The position numbers and the translations under genes are program-made. Below the pieces are notes generated by a model. The model worked only from the letters and a program-made list of their open reading frames with translations, was not told the origin of the DNA and made no database searches. From Olleya sp. Bg11-27 (GTDB lineage: Bacteria > Bacteroidota > Bacteroidia > Flavobacteriales > Flavobacteriaceae), in assembly GCF_002831645.1 (NCBI RefSeq), contig NZ_CP025117.1, positions 1,867,514 through 1,931,513 on the forward strand: a stretch of DNA of 64,000 bases, in the 5' to 3' direction. Of the stretch, positions 17,215-25,640 are shown piece by piece (position 1 is the stretch's first letter; each line of letters begins with the position of its first letter).

Positions 17215-17544
17215 TCAGAATATATTCCGCCATTTTTTCTTTTTTTCATAATTTTTAATGAAATGGTCTTCTCCTTTTAAATGGATCCAATACTTTTTAA
17301 ATGCAATTTTTAATATAGGATTATCCTCAATTTTTATATTCGATTTAGGATAGGGATTACCAGAACTCATTATTGATGCTCTGAAACCACCTGTGTTCAT
17401 CATTTCAATTGCCCAATAAAAATCATCTTCATTGCCGTCAAATTTGGTCATCAGTTCGTCAACAATCAATTTATCATCTTTGATTCCTTTTTCTCTGCAT
17501 TCAATAATACATTCTACAATACTTTCAGCTACTTGTTCAGTCAT
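17215..17544 (-). CDS. 109-aa cytosolic protein, second gene of a two-gene cassette
   Basis: Soluble protein (MTEQVAESIVECIIECREKG) with a helical N-terminus and an MMNTGGFRASIMSSGNPYPKSN loop, ending in a basic helix. Unknown family. The gene begins at the base following the upstream gene's stop codon (17545), so the two are almost certainly co-translated. Confidence 0.7.
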   Translation of the reverse strand: MTEQVAESIVECIIECREKGIKDDKLIVDELMTKFDGNEDDFYWAIEMMNTGGFRASIMSSGNPYPKSNIKIEDNPILKIAFKKYWIHLKGEDHFIKNYEKKKKWRNIF

Positions 17545-17877
17545 TTAAATTATGTCTTTCATTGGTGGTGCAGCATGTAATTCCGTTTCCCAATCTTCAT
17601 AAGGCGGTTCTACTTGAAATTTGGAATCACAATATGAACGGATATAATCAATAGCTCTCTTTTCAGCATACTTTGCATTCAAAACAGTTCCATTTTCATC
17701 AAGTTCAATAACGTTTGTAAATATTGCAAAAGCTTGTTCTATTGCGCTTGGTTCTTCTCCCAAAAAGGCCAAGTATTCAATGCCTTCAAGTTGGTAGTGT
17801 GTTCCACTTGCAATGAAATAAGCAAATGTTCTTAATGCGCCGCTAAATGAATTACTTAATTTCATATGGTTTTTCAA
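17545..17877 (-). CDS. 110-aa cytosolic protein, first gene of a two-gene cassette
   Basis: Soluble protein with a strikingly well-formed conserved-looking core (LSNSFSGALRTFAYFIASGT, LEGIEYLAFLGEEPSAIEQA, YAEKRAIDYIRSYCDS). I know similar short proteins in bacteria as a conserved family of unknown function. ATG 17877 is used; an internal Met5 is the alternative. It directly abuts 17215-17544, forming a coupled pair. The upstream core of the type C element (17883-17889) lies only 5 nt away, leaving an extremely short leader. Confidence 0.7.
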   Translation of the reverse strand: MKNHMKLSNSFSGALRTFAYFIASGTHYQLEGIEYLAFLGEEPSAIEQAFAIFTNVIELDENGTVLNAKYAEKRAIDYIRSYCDSKFQVEPPYEDWETELHAAPPMKDII

Positions 17878-17882
17878 ATTGC

Positions 17883-18130
17883 TTACAACCCTTTATATAA
17901 TTACTTTTATTACGTATATCTCAAAAATAGAGCAGCATTTAATGCTTTTGTTGTTCTGATATATTGTAAAGTTATGTTACACAAACTTACAACTATTCTT
18001 GTACGTGTGAAAGTTGTATAACTACGTGTATTTATGTAATACTAGTAACTTACAACAGCTTGATGAGTAATGGTTGCGGTTTTTCGTAAAGGCAAAAAAA
18101 ACATCTGATTGGGTGTTTATAGCTGTTTTG
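17883..18130 (-). repeat. type C element, head only, diverged
   Basis: Core GTTGTAA on minus (17883-17889). Contains the tacgtgtgaaag...aactacgtg palindrome, decayed, and the aaacatctgattgggtgtttatagctg hairpin. No tail; the next gene stops at 18166. Confidence 0.65.
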
Positions 18131-18165
18131 CTTATATAAATATTAATACAATTATCTGGAGTTAT

Positions 18166-18507
18166 CTAAAAATCCATAATTTGAAGCATATAAAGCAACC
18201 TAACTAAATAAAATGTTACAAAACAATAGGCTAGAGTCCCAATTAAAAAGAATAATTTTCTATAATTATGGAATTTGCATTTTCCTTTATGGTAATATGA
18301 GTCTAATAGTTCTATCAACATTCCTAAAGAGTAAAAAATGTTAGCAATAATTCCGTATAAGATAATTGCTATAAACCTGTCATAAAATAGATATGGCCAT
18401 ATAAACAAAATACTAATTACTCCGGTAAGTCCAACAGCAACATTAAACCATAGTCTTTTCTTTTCCCACCATACGATGGAGTTGTTAATCTTATGAGATT
18501 CTATCAT
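18166..18507 (-). CDS. three-TM membrane protein, unknown function
   Basis: The product has 113 residues with TM segments at about 20-38, 44-66 and 86-106 and a basic loop between the second and third (YYHKGKCKFHNYRK). The N-terminus MIESHKINNSIVWWEKKRLW is amphipathic and cytosolic. No family recognised. It is a cassette gene on the same strand as its neighbours. Confidence 0.7.
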   Translation of the reverse strand: MIESHKINNSIVWWEKKRLWFNVAVGLTGVISILFIWPYLFYDRFIAIILYGIIANIFYSLGMLIELLDSYYHKGKCKFHNYRKLFFLIGTLAYCFVTFYLVRLLYMLQIMDF

Positions 18508-18873
18508 TTACAAGGATCGCTTTTATTAGCTTATTGAGTTAAAAAGGTTATATTTTTAATAGTTGGAATATGGTTTAAAGTTGCACTAATAGATTGCTAT
18601 ATCTATTTTTATTAAGGCTCTGTATTTCATTTTTAACCCATCTTTGTATAATGCTTCATGATTTTATTCATTCTAGATTATGTGTTATTAGGCTTTTCTA
18701 TATGGTTAGTTTCGTGGTCAAGTATCTAATTTAGGAAATAATTCTCAGATAGGATATTCCGCAAGAATGTTCGTAAGTAGGCAGTGCAACAAGCAATTAA
18801 TTAGAAACGACTTAAGTTTACAATTTATTAAATTTTACATGTTTTTTAGCACAATACTTTTGTTGTAAAACGT
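18508..18873. other. intergenic region with possible decayed attC-like sequence
   Basis: 366 bp with no ORF I can support. Around 18740-18780, caggatattccgcaagaatgttcgtaag-like sequence recalls the type A hairpin region, and acaatacttttgttgtaaaac near 18850 recalls a right end. It is too diverged to call a site. Confidence 0.35.
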
Positions 18874-19308
18874 TTATTGATTCGGATAAGGTTTTTCTAG
18901 TGTTGCTTTTCTCCAAATACTATTTTGCGTTCTTTTTAGTGAATCATTAATATTAAAATTCACAATTTTATTTTTTAATTCACTCAATTCAATAATACTC
19001 TCGAAATTATTGTCAAGTGAGATTTCTGCATTGGTTTCTTTTGCAAGAAAATAGGCTAAGAAATAACCAAATTCTGCTTTTGAAGATTGGATTTCATAAA
19101 TTTCAGAGTTTTCCTTTGTTTGTTCAATTTCGGCATACTCATTTTTAGTTTTTCTATTTGATAAGTATAACCAAGTCCATTCTTTACTTGCAGGATTATG
19201 AGAGTCTCCTTCAGTATCTACATCATCAACATTTTCAGAAATCCATTCGCAAACCAAGCGGAAATCAGGTCTAAATTGAGTAGTCTTAAAATAAATGTAA
19301 TGTTCCAT
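18874..19308 (-). CDS. 144-aa cytosolic protein, unknown function
   Basis: Acidic soluble protein. The N-terminus is MEHYIYFKTTQFRPDFRLVC and the middle has ENVDDVDTEGDSHNPASKEWTW followed by a YEIQSSKAEFGYFLAYFLAK helix. The fold looks like a small alpha/beta domain. No family recognised. The leader is only 8 nt to the type C core at 19317, close to that of 17545-17877. Confidence 0.7.
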   Translation of the reverse strand: MEHYIYFKTTQFRPDFRLVCEWISENVDDVDTEGDSHNPASKEWTWLYLSNRKTKNEYAEIEQTKENSEIYEIQSSKAEFGYFLAYFLAKETNAEISLDNNFESIIELSELKNKIVNFNINDSLKRTQNSIWRKATLEKPYPNQ

Positions 19309-19316
19309 CTAATGTT

Positions 19317-19545
19317 TTACAACGCGTTATATCATTACTTTTATTATTCATATCCAAAAAATAAAACAGGATAGAGTGCTTTTTTTGTACTGCTATCTTG
19401 TAACGCTATATTTTACAAACCTACAACTATTCTAAAACTTTTAAAATAGATAGACTGCCATGTATTGATCCAATCTTAAGAGGTATGATCTTTAGGTTAA
19501 TTCGTTAAAGGCATAAACTTTGAGGATGTTTTAGTTATATTTAGT
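19317..19545 (-). repeat. type C subfamily element (short head form)
   Basis: About 229 bp, nearly identical to 21647-21860 (aacgcgttatatcattac, catatccaaaaaata, ttttaaaatagatagactgc, ccaatcttaagagg). Ends before the stop of 19552-19896. No tail. Confidence 0.75.
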
Positions 19546-19551
19546 TCATTA

Positions 19552-19896
19552 TTATCCAAAAAAGCATCCGTGTTTATCTTCCTTAATTATTTCAATCATT
19601 TTGTCTAAATAGGTTGCTTCTGGAAATGGGGCATAAAGTTCCCACTTTCCGCTTGCACGCATCCAATATAGATTCCATTCTCGTCTTGACTTATAAAATC
19701 TAATTTTGGCAAACTCAATATTCTGAATTTCGCTTGGATTGTCCCAAAAAGGTCTTATTTCGAATAGTATTATTATTTTTCCGTCATAAGAATAACCAAT
19801 ATCAAGTTGTTTTCTTATTTCTATATCTTCTGGACGTAATGATTCAACAAACTTTTTTATTGTTAATTCATTTATGTCAATCGTGGTATTTTTCAT
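19552..19896 (-). CDS. DUF3024 family protein
   Basis: The 114-aa product matches the DUF3024 pattern along its whole length: IRKQLDIGYSYDGKIIILFE, then RPFWDNP, then IEFAKIRFYKSRREWNLYWM, then KWELYAPFPEA, ending with EDKHGCFFG (the family's D..GCFwG end). The function of DUF3024 is unknown. The Trp-rich beta sheet could bind a ligand. It is a one-gene cassette between 19317-19545 and 19923-20059. Confidence 0.8.
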   Translation of the reverse strand: MKNTTIDINELTIKKFVESLRPEDIEIRKQLDIGYSYDGKIIILFEIRPFWDNPSEIQNIEFAKIRFYKSRREWNLYWMRASGKWELYAPFPEATYLDKMIEIIKEDKHGCFFG

Positions 19897-19922
19897 TCAG
19901 TCACAATGTTTTTTTAGCTTGC

Positions 19923-20059
19923 GCACAACGTTCTTGTGCATGACCTAGTATGCGTTGTTAAGTTAACTAAATTAGTAAATAAAAACCAGATAAAAAATCT
20001 GGGAAGATTTGCGTAAACGAGCTGCAATTAGCCATTAATTATAAACGTCTTTGTTGGCA
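19923..20059 (-). repeat. attC-like site, type A variant
   Basis: 137 bp. Minus ends TGCCAAC and GTTGTGC. The central hairpin is replaced by ccagataaaaaatctgg (CCAGAT-AAAAA-ATCTGG), a different perfect palindrome in the same place. Confidence 0.7.
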
Positions 20060-20067
20060 GTCATTTT

Positions 20068-20730
20068 TTAATTAAAATCCGAATTTTCAATATTAATACT
20101 AAAATTTATAGATTCTATGGTGTTTGATGCAGGCACTATGACAGAATAATTCTCAAAAACATTTGGAGTAGTTTCTCTTCTGAAATTAATTTGTGTATCA
20201 GTGTTTTTATCTGTATAAAGTGTTCTAATTATCTCACTATTAGTAATCTCTATTGATTCTAAATGTGGATAAATATAAGAATTTATATGGACAGGAGTAT
20301 ATTCGATGTTATTCAATGTAATCAATAAATTCACAGGATATAAGTGTAAAAAATCAAAGTCCCATTTGTTATCTAATCCTATCTCAATAGGTACAGCGTC
20401 ATAAAGGTAAGTCCATATATCAATATCTTCTTCGACAAATAATCGATAGTAATTTCCTGCACCTGAAGTTTCAAATGTAAAATCATAGTTTCCATTTGAA
20501 TCTGTGTAAGTGGAATCTAGAAACTGAACAAAATCGTAAGAAACAAAAAGACCATCTGGATCGGTTTTATATTCTGCAATTTTAAGTTTTAAATTTTCAA
20601 ATGGAATGTCATTTGGAGTGTCATAAATCCTTCCAAAAACTTTAGTTTCGATTCCTTCGTCTAAAGCATCATCTTTGTTACAAGATAATAGCAAACATGC
20701 AATAGTCAATAATAAAACAATTCGTCTCAT
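20068..20730 (-). CDS. lipoprotein with carboxypeptidase-regulatory-like domain
   Basis: The product has 220 residues with an SPII signal (MRRIVLLLTIACLLLSC, Cys17) and an acidic DDALDEG linker. TKVFGRIYDTPNDIPFENLK followed by TYTDSNGNYDFTFETSGAG matches the beta-sandwich carrier fold seen in carboxypeptidase-regulatory-like and SusC-type N-domains. The C-terminal half is beta-rich without further motifs. Probably on the outer membrane or periplasm. A one-gene cassette. Confidence 0.75.
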   Translation of the reverse strand: MRRIVLLLTIACLLLSCNKDDALDEGIETKVFGRIYDTPNDIPFENLKLKIAEYKTDPDGLFVSYDFVQFLDSTYTDSNGNYDFTFETSGAGNYYRLFVEEDIDIWTYLYDAVPIEIGLDNKWDFDFLHLYPVNLLITLNNIEYTPVHINSYIYPHLESIEITNSEIIRTLYTDKNTDTQINFRRETTPNVFENYSVIVPASNTIESINFSINIENSDFN

Positions 20731-20782
20731 ATAGTTTTTTTATAGAAGATGTAAATGTCCTCATTTGGTTGCGTCAAATTAC

Positions 20783-20914
20783 TGCCAACGTTTATGTATA
20801 AGAATAGTGCGGTTTTGTGTGCGAGGATTTTCCGCAGGAAAATCAGACGTAACAAAAGTGCACGAACTCTTGATTTAGCGCTAAACTAATCATTATTTTT
20901 ATACTGTGTTGCAG
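20783..20914 (-). repeat. attC-like site, type A
   Basis: 132 bp. Minus begins CTGCAAC and ends GTTGGCA. Perfect GATTTTCC/GGAAAATC central hairpin. Confidence 0.8.
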
Positions 20915-20922
20915 TAGTTTAT

Positions 20923-21618
20923 TTATTTGTAATACCTGTGTTTATATCCTAGCATAGCAATGGCGTTGCCAACTTTTTCTAAATTTTCTGTAAAATGAAT
21001 AACCAAAACATATTCATCTCCACCTGTTTCTAATAAACTTATCTGTAAATTATGTTTTTTAATAGCCTCATTATATACTTTAAAAGCGTCCCAATCAGTA
21101 TTAATTAAATAATTAGCTTCAAAACGTTTATAATTTGGTAATTCTATTTCTTTTTCGAGTAATGATTTTACTACAGTATCTATCCAATAATGTAACTCAC
21201 TTACCGATTCTTTCCAATCTAGATGTATGAATAAATCAATTTTATTTTCCATTGCATATTCATTCAATTCATACCAAGGTAGCTCAATGAATTTATTTGT
21301 ATCAATAAAAGATAATAATTTGTTTTGTGTTTTTAGAGGTGAGCAGAGTTTTACGATACCTTTAAGCCCTTCTTTTTCATTCTTGCTTACATCTATTTCT
21401 TCTTCGATATATTGAGGGATAAAGGGGTTTACTTCTTTTAAAGTGTTATCTTTTTTTTCAAACCATTTTTTTCCAGTGACAACCTCTTTTATAATAAGCC
21501 ACCAAAAAAAAGGAATAAACCACCAAAGGTAAACTTTGAACTCAAAATTTAACCAAACATAACTGGCAAGCACTAAAAATACAAATAGAGTTATAAAATA
21601 GAATCTTGTTTTGTTCAT
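20923..21618 (-). CDS. membrane-anchored protein, unknown function
   Basis: The product has 231 residues. Two hydrophobic helices near the N-terminus (about 5-23 and 28-45, the second Trp-rich: WWFIPFFWWLI) are followed by a soluble domain with helical and beta parts (FIELPWYELNEYAMENKIDL, DTVVKSLLEKEIELPN, ISLLETGGDEYVLVIHFTEN). The C-terminal domain may be cytosolic. No family recognised. A one-gene cassette. Confidence 0.7.
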   Translation of the reverse strand: MNKTRFYFITLFVFLVLASYVWLNFEFKVYLWWFIPFFWWLIIKEVVTGKKWFEKKDNTLKEVNPFIPQYIEEEIDVSKNEKEGLKGIVKLCSPLKTQNKLLSFIDTNKFIELPWYELNEYAMENKIDLFIHLDWKESVSELHYWIDTVVKSLLEKEIELPNYKRFEANYLINTDWDAFKVYNEAIKKHNLQISLLETGGDEYVLVIHFTENLEKVGNAIAMLGYKHRYYK

Positions 21619-21646
21619 AGTTGGTTGGGTGCATTTTGTATATTAC

Positions 21647-21860
21647 TGACAACGCGTTATATCATTACTTTTATTGTTCATATCCAAAAAATAGAGCAGG
21701 ATAGAGTGCTTTTTTTGTACTGCTATCTTGTAACGCTATATTTTACAAACCTACAACTATTCTAATACTTTTAAAATAGATAGACTGCCGTGCATTGATC
21801 CAATCTTAAGAGGTTTTATCTTTAGGTTAATTCCTTAAATGGTTAAATTTTGAAGATGTT
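21647..21860 (-). repeat. type C subfamily element (short head form)
   Basis: About 214 bp, second copy of 19317-19545 with roughly 95% identity by eye. Minus core GTTGTCA. Lies between genes 20923-21618 and the terpene synthase. Confidence 0.75.
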
Positions 21861-22811
21861 TTAGTTATAGATTTTCATGTCTTCAAAGACATTTTCTGGA
21901 TGATAATAGCGGCTGGTTCTTTTTTGCCAATGATATGAGGAGGCTACAATAACTTCTAGTGCATTAAAGTATTTTTCTAACGTTAACTTGTCTTGTAAAG
22001 GAAAAGGCGTCTGTTTAGCTTTTAGTATTGTTAATTTGAAATCGGAGTGAATTTGATTTACTCTGTCTATAGATTTAATTACAGCCTGATTATAATTAGA
22101 CGCTTCCTTAGTTTTTAAAAAGGCATTTATTAGGTTATAATCACTGTGTTTTTCTTTAGCATAGGAGAAAAGATCATTAGATAAAGCACCGATTAGCGCA
22201 CATTGTCTGCATAAGTTTTTAATTTGAAGCTGTTTATTATCAATTAAGGCTTTGTTTAGGTAAATAGAATGCACATACTCGATTAAATCAATAAGAAGGT
22301 ACATGCCTCCTGTGATTAATCTTATAGAGATATACTCATTTACAGTGGTATATGCTTTTTTTGTCAACGAAGCCGATAAATGTTCTACTACAGAAGCCGT
22401 GTATTTATTAAAAAAATCTTCAGGGCTATCGGCTCTTAGAGTCGTGCTAATATAATTAATAGACGTATATAATTTGTTGATTTGACTAGTTTCAGAATGA
22501 TGTGTTTTTTTACCTTTCCATATTTCTAAAATTTTAACTATTTCTGGCAGTTGCCCAGTATTGGTGTCTTCACCAAAAAAGTCGTCCATAAAGTACAAAA
22601 CGTCATAGGTAACAAGAACATTGACCATTTTATCTATGGGGCTATCAATGTAGATATAATTTGTCATTGTAGAATGGCCAGAATATAGATTATCATCAAT
22701 TATACCCAGTGTTTTAGATGTTGTTTTTGCTTTTTTTGAAATAGTATCCGCGTCTTTGTGAATATGTAATTGGGTGTTAGATATTGTTAAAAGCGTTGAG
22801 TTGAAATTCAT
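21861..22811 (-). CDS. class I terpene synthase
   Basis: The product has 316 residues, the usual length of bacterial class I terpene synthases. The metal-binding motifs are present: FMDDFFGED (Asp76, Asp77) as the Asp-rich motif, NDLFSYAKE (Asn212, Ser216, Glu220) as the NSE motif, an upstream Arg (Arg164, in SIRLITGG) as pyrophosphate sensor, and the C-terminal RY pair (Arg301-Tyr302). Such enzymes ionise an isoprenyl diphosphate, here most likely farnesyl or geranyl diphosphate, and cyclise it to a hydrocarbon or alcohol; product unpredictable. No other terpene genes are adjacent. The gene lies between cassette repeats and is read in the same direction as its neighbours, so it appears to be mobile cargo. 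Confidence 0.9.
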   Translation of the reverse strand: MNFNSTLLTISNTQLHIHKDADTISKKAKTTSKTLGIIDDNLYSGHSTMTNYIYIDSPIDKMVNVLVTYDVLYFMDDFFGEDTNTGQLPEIVKILEIWKGKKTHHSETSQINKLYTSINYISTTLRADSPEDFFNKYTASVVEHLSASLTKKAYTTVNEYISIRLITGGMYLLIDLIEYVHSIYLNKALIDNKQLQIKNLCRQCALIGALSNDLFSYAKEKHSDYNLINAFLKTKEASNYNQAVIKSIDRVNQIHSDFKLTILKAKQTPFPLQDKLTLEKYFNALEVIVASSYHWQKRTSRYYHPENVFEDMKIYN

Positions 22812-22838
22812 TATTTTTTATTTTTAATTTAAACTTGT

Positions 22839-22945
22839 GTCTAACGGTTTTTTACTTAGGAAATAGCTTGTGAAAACAATTGCTTTTCGGATTAATGCAT
22901 CCTTCCACTTTTATTTTCTAACACTATATTTTGTATTTTTAAGTG
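22839..22945 (-). repeat. attC-like site, incomplete, upstream of terpene synthase
   Basis: On minus the core at 22839-22845 is GTTAGAC, a perfect GTTRRRY. The interior (attgcttttcggattaatgc, ttttattttctaacac) matches parts of 9704-9926. The left half is missing and a decayed type C element follows. Confidence 0.6.
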
Positions 22946-22962
22946 CGTCGCGTAGTGTAGAA

Positions 22963-23210
22963 TAACTTGTTATATAATTACTGTTAGTATCGAAATCCTA
23001 TAAAACTATGTTACGCAAACCTACAATTATTACTATACTTATGAAATACGTAGAACTACGTATATTTATTGGATAGCAACAAGTTACAATAGTCTTTTAA
23101 GTAGAGGGACTGTTTTTTACAAAGGCATTATTAACCCCAGATTAGTTGGTTTTAAGAGTCTTCGCTTCGTTCTTAATAAATAGCTACAGTCTAAATAACA
23201 AGTGTGATTT
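22963..23210 (-). repeat. degenerate type C element
   Basis: Keeps aacttgttatataattac, the gaaatacgtagaactacgtat palindrome, caagttacaa, and the decayed tagttggttttaagag hairpin. Last well-recognised array repeat before the 23-37 kb block. Confidence 0.65.
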
Positions 23211-23521
23211 GACAAGAGGAGTCTGTACTGTTTCAAGTTTAACCGTTGGGAAGGCTTGAGGATGCAGAGCGAGTAAACAAATGGTTTATAATCTTAAACG
23301 TATGTACTGTTTGTACAAAAGTAAAAAAAAGTAAAGCTGAAATACTTGGGGTTATTTCTAAAAATTATAACGCTTCAAAAAAGTATAACCGTCCATTTAA
23401 ACATGTCAAAATAGCATTCAATCTTAATAAATAATAAAATGAAGTGTTAATTAGCTTAATCTATTGGTGTAATATCAGGTTGCGCATCGTTTGTAGGTGT
23501 TTTATGTTGTTTTTCTATGTT
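23211..23521. other. intergenic, no supported gene
   Basis: A 62-codon plus-strand frame (23246-23434) is present but has no signal, motif or family resemblance, and lies beside decayed repeats. I consider this non-coding or remnant sequence. Confidence 0.4.
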
Positions 23522-23785
23522 TTACTTAAACTGTAATACTCTTAAAGTCCACAACGTTAAAGTCTGTATTGCTGTTATTTTTTCATTTTCAGAACTGACA
23601 ATCAGCTGATCTTTAAATGACATAATAAATTTAGTCCATAAATTACCTTTAGAGTCTTTTAATAGAAAGTAAAACCCACTATCACCAATTTTTCTTCCAG
23701 ACGAATTTAAAATGAGTGCTCCATTTGGACCTACTGTAGGCTCTAAGATAACCGTTGCGCTTCCGTTTTGTAAAGGGAAATTTGC
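23522..23785 (-). pseudogene. fragment of a secreted-type repeat protein, no start
   Basis: A minus-strand frame of about 87 codons ends at TAA 23522 and is open back to TGA at 23786-23788, without a usable ATG. It reads like real protein: GSATVILEPTVGPNGALILN, then GRKIGDSGFYFLLKDSKGNL, then KITAIQTLTLWTLRVLQFK. The rest of the gene is not found upstream. It is probably the 3' remnant of a deleted gene; the codon use looks native. Confidence 0.5.
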
Positions 23786-23938
23786 TCAAAATCACTAAAA
23801 AGGGTTATGTTAATGGGTAAGTTATTAATGTAACGAGTAGTGTGCAGATAGCGAATTGCTTTTCTAATATTTGATAGGCTTTGTTTGTATCACTTATTGC
23901 TATCTTGTTTTAAAAAAATAGTTGAAGCAGTATAACGT

Positions 23939-25342
23939 TTAGTAGTATTCTAATGCTTGCTTGTACACTTGATATAATTTACCATCTCTAAAAATATTTT
24001 TTACCGTCCAATTACCATTGTTGTCAAAAACGTAAACATATTCTTTTGTAGATCCTATTGTTTTTAAATCGTCTCTATATTCAACATGCTTTATTAGTCT
24101 ACCGTTGTAGTCGTAGTAATATTCATTTCTATAGCTTTCCTTAAAATCACTATAATAGCTATAGTACAGCTCATTAGAATAGTTTTGTTTGTAATTGATA
24201 GCCTCTATTAATACTTCTTGGTCTTTTTGGTTATAATAAAGTTCTCTATAGTTTTTAGTAGACGTAAGTGCTCCGTTTTGATAACGTTTAACAGTTCTTT
24301 CATTATAATTTCCACCAGTACCAGAAAATCCAATATTTGGAAACTGACTTTCAGCCGCCTCGTAGGTTGTTGTTTCTATTAATTGCTGTTGTTTATCATA
24401 CACCTTTTGGTTGTAGGTGTATAATTTACCTTTGTTATACTGGGTTTCTTTTGGAAAGTATTCTACATATTTTTCGGTTATAAAACCTAAAGAATCATTT
24501 ACTCGTCTTTCTGCGACTACTCTTTTGATGTTTTCAGAATCAATTTTATATTTTTTCACTAAAATAGTATCCTTTAAATAGTCGTATAAATAGGTGCTGT
24601 TTAATTTTCCATCCGCATTATAGTGAGTTGCTTTAGTCTTTTTATTAGCATGGTTATAGGTGTAAATTGACTTCGTACTACTCTCTTTTTTATATTCATA
24701 ATACTCAGAAGACATCGTATTACCTTGATTATCATAAGTGGTTAAAAACTTAGTGTCAGGCACTTTGTTTTTGTCAGAATTAATACTTTCTATTTCATTA
24801 CCTTTCTTGTCATATTTAGTTTCGTAGAAGCGGTTGTATTGATATCTTAAAACTAATTGATTTTTATTGTTGTACGTGTATTCCTCATCCAGTGTCCATG
24901 CATCATCATCATAATCGTAGACTTGCGTTTTTTTACCCAATTTATTAAATTTGATATGCTTATCATATTTAATTTTTTCTTTATTATTTTCATAATAAGA
25001 ATAGCGTTTTAAAGACTTAACAGGACCATATAAGTTATAATATTCTGTGTCATAAGCTCTTTTCATAAAACCATCAAAGACATAACCTTTTAGGGTGTCG
25101 TTTTCTACCATAACCCAATGTCCAACGAGGGTACTAATTGTATCTAATCTATTGACTTTTTTTTCGTCAACTTCAAAATGATAGTCGTAAGGTAGCTTAC
25201 CAAGTCGTTCACTATTAATTGTTGGACGTTCTCTTATAATTAGCCCACTTTTTGCTTTGACAGTATAACTGCGTTGGGCAAAACATAACGTGCAAAATAG
25301 TGTTGCGCAAATGATGATTAGTGTTTTTAAAGGTGTAGTCAT
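23939..25342 (-). CDS. secreted SH3b-domain protein with YD/RHS-like repeats
   Basis: The product has 467 residues. SPI signal peptide (MTTPLKTLIIICATLFCTLCFA), then a bacterial SH3 domain (about 25-95: YTVKAKSGLIIRERPTINSE, then WVMVENDTLKGYVFDGFM). The remainder is a long beta-repeat region with some 12 repeats of the type YDYDxxxW..xxEYTYNNKNQLVLRYQY, as in YD/RHS-like toxin or wall proteins, but without an RHS core or toxin domain. Likely exported and possibly surface-attached. The gene's 5' region belongs to a duplicated block whose second copy is at 26645-26955. Confidence 0.8.
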   Translation of the reverse strand: MTTPLKTLIIICATLFCTLCFAQRSYTVKAKSGLIIRERPTINSERLGKLPYDYHFEVDEKKVNRLDTISTLVGHWVMVENDTLKGYVFDGFMKRAYDTEYYNLYGPVKSLKRYSYYENNKEKIKYDKHIKFNKLGKKTQVYDYDDDAWTLDEEYTYNNKNQLVLRYQYNRFYETKYDKKGNEIESINSDKNKVPDTKFLTTYDNQGNTMSSEYYEYKKESSTKSIYTYNHANKKTKATHYNADGKLNSTYLYDYLKDTILVKKYKIDSENIKRVVAERRVNDSLGFITEKYVEYFPKETQYNKGKLYTYNQKVYDKQQQLIETTTYEAAESQFPNIGFSGTGGNYNERTVKRYQNGALTSTKNYRELYYNQKDQEVLIEAINYKQNYSNELYYSYYSDFKESYRNEYYYDYNGRLIKHVEYRDDLKTIGSTKEYVYVFDNNGNWTVKNIFRDGKLYQVYKQALEYY

Positions 25343-25640
25343 ACTGATATTTAGTCTGTAAAATTTCTTTTTTATTTACTCTAAGCTAATAATACATACT
25401 TAATCTTAGGCATCTAGCTTAGATATATTGTCATATTATGGTTGATTTAGAAATTAAAAGTAATACTTTTTGATTACATTTAGGTCTCAATACATTTGGG
25501 AAGATTATAATGTCGTGGAAGTGTTATTGGAATTGTGAGTATGTAGTATTAATGAAAGCTTTTTGTTCCGATTTTTAATACGGTTACTGAGTTGTCTTAG
25601 TTTTTTTAAACGAGCAATGTTTATTATTTCTTCTTTTGCG
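25320..25640. repeat. copy 1 of a 310-bp direct repeat
   Basis: Runs from within the first codons of the SH3b gene (ggtgtagtcat), through the intergenic region, into the 3' end of the TPR gene (ttatttcttctttt). The second copy, about 85% identical by eye, is at 26645-26955. Confidence 0.7.

Noticed and set aside
23246-23434. 62-aa plus-strand ORF
   Set aside because: No motif, signal or context; adjacent to decayed repeats.
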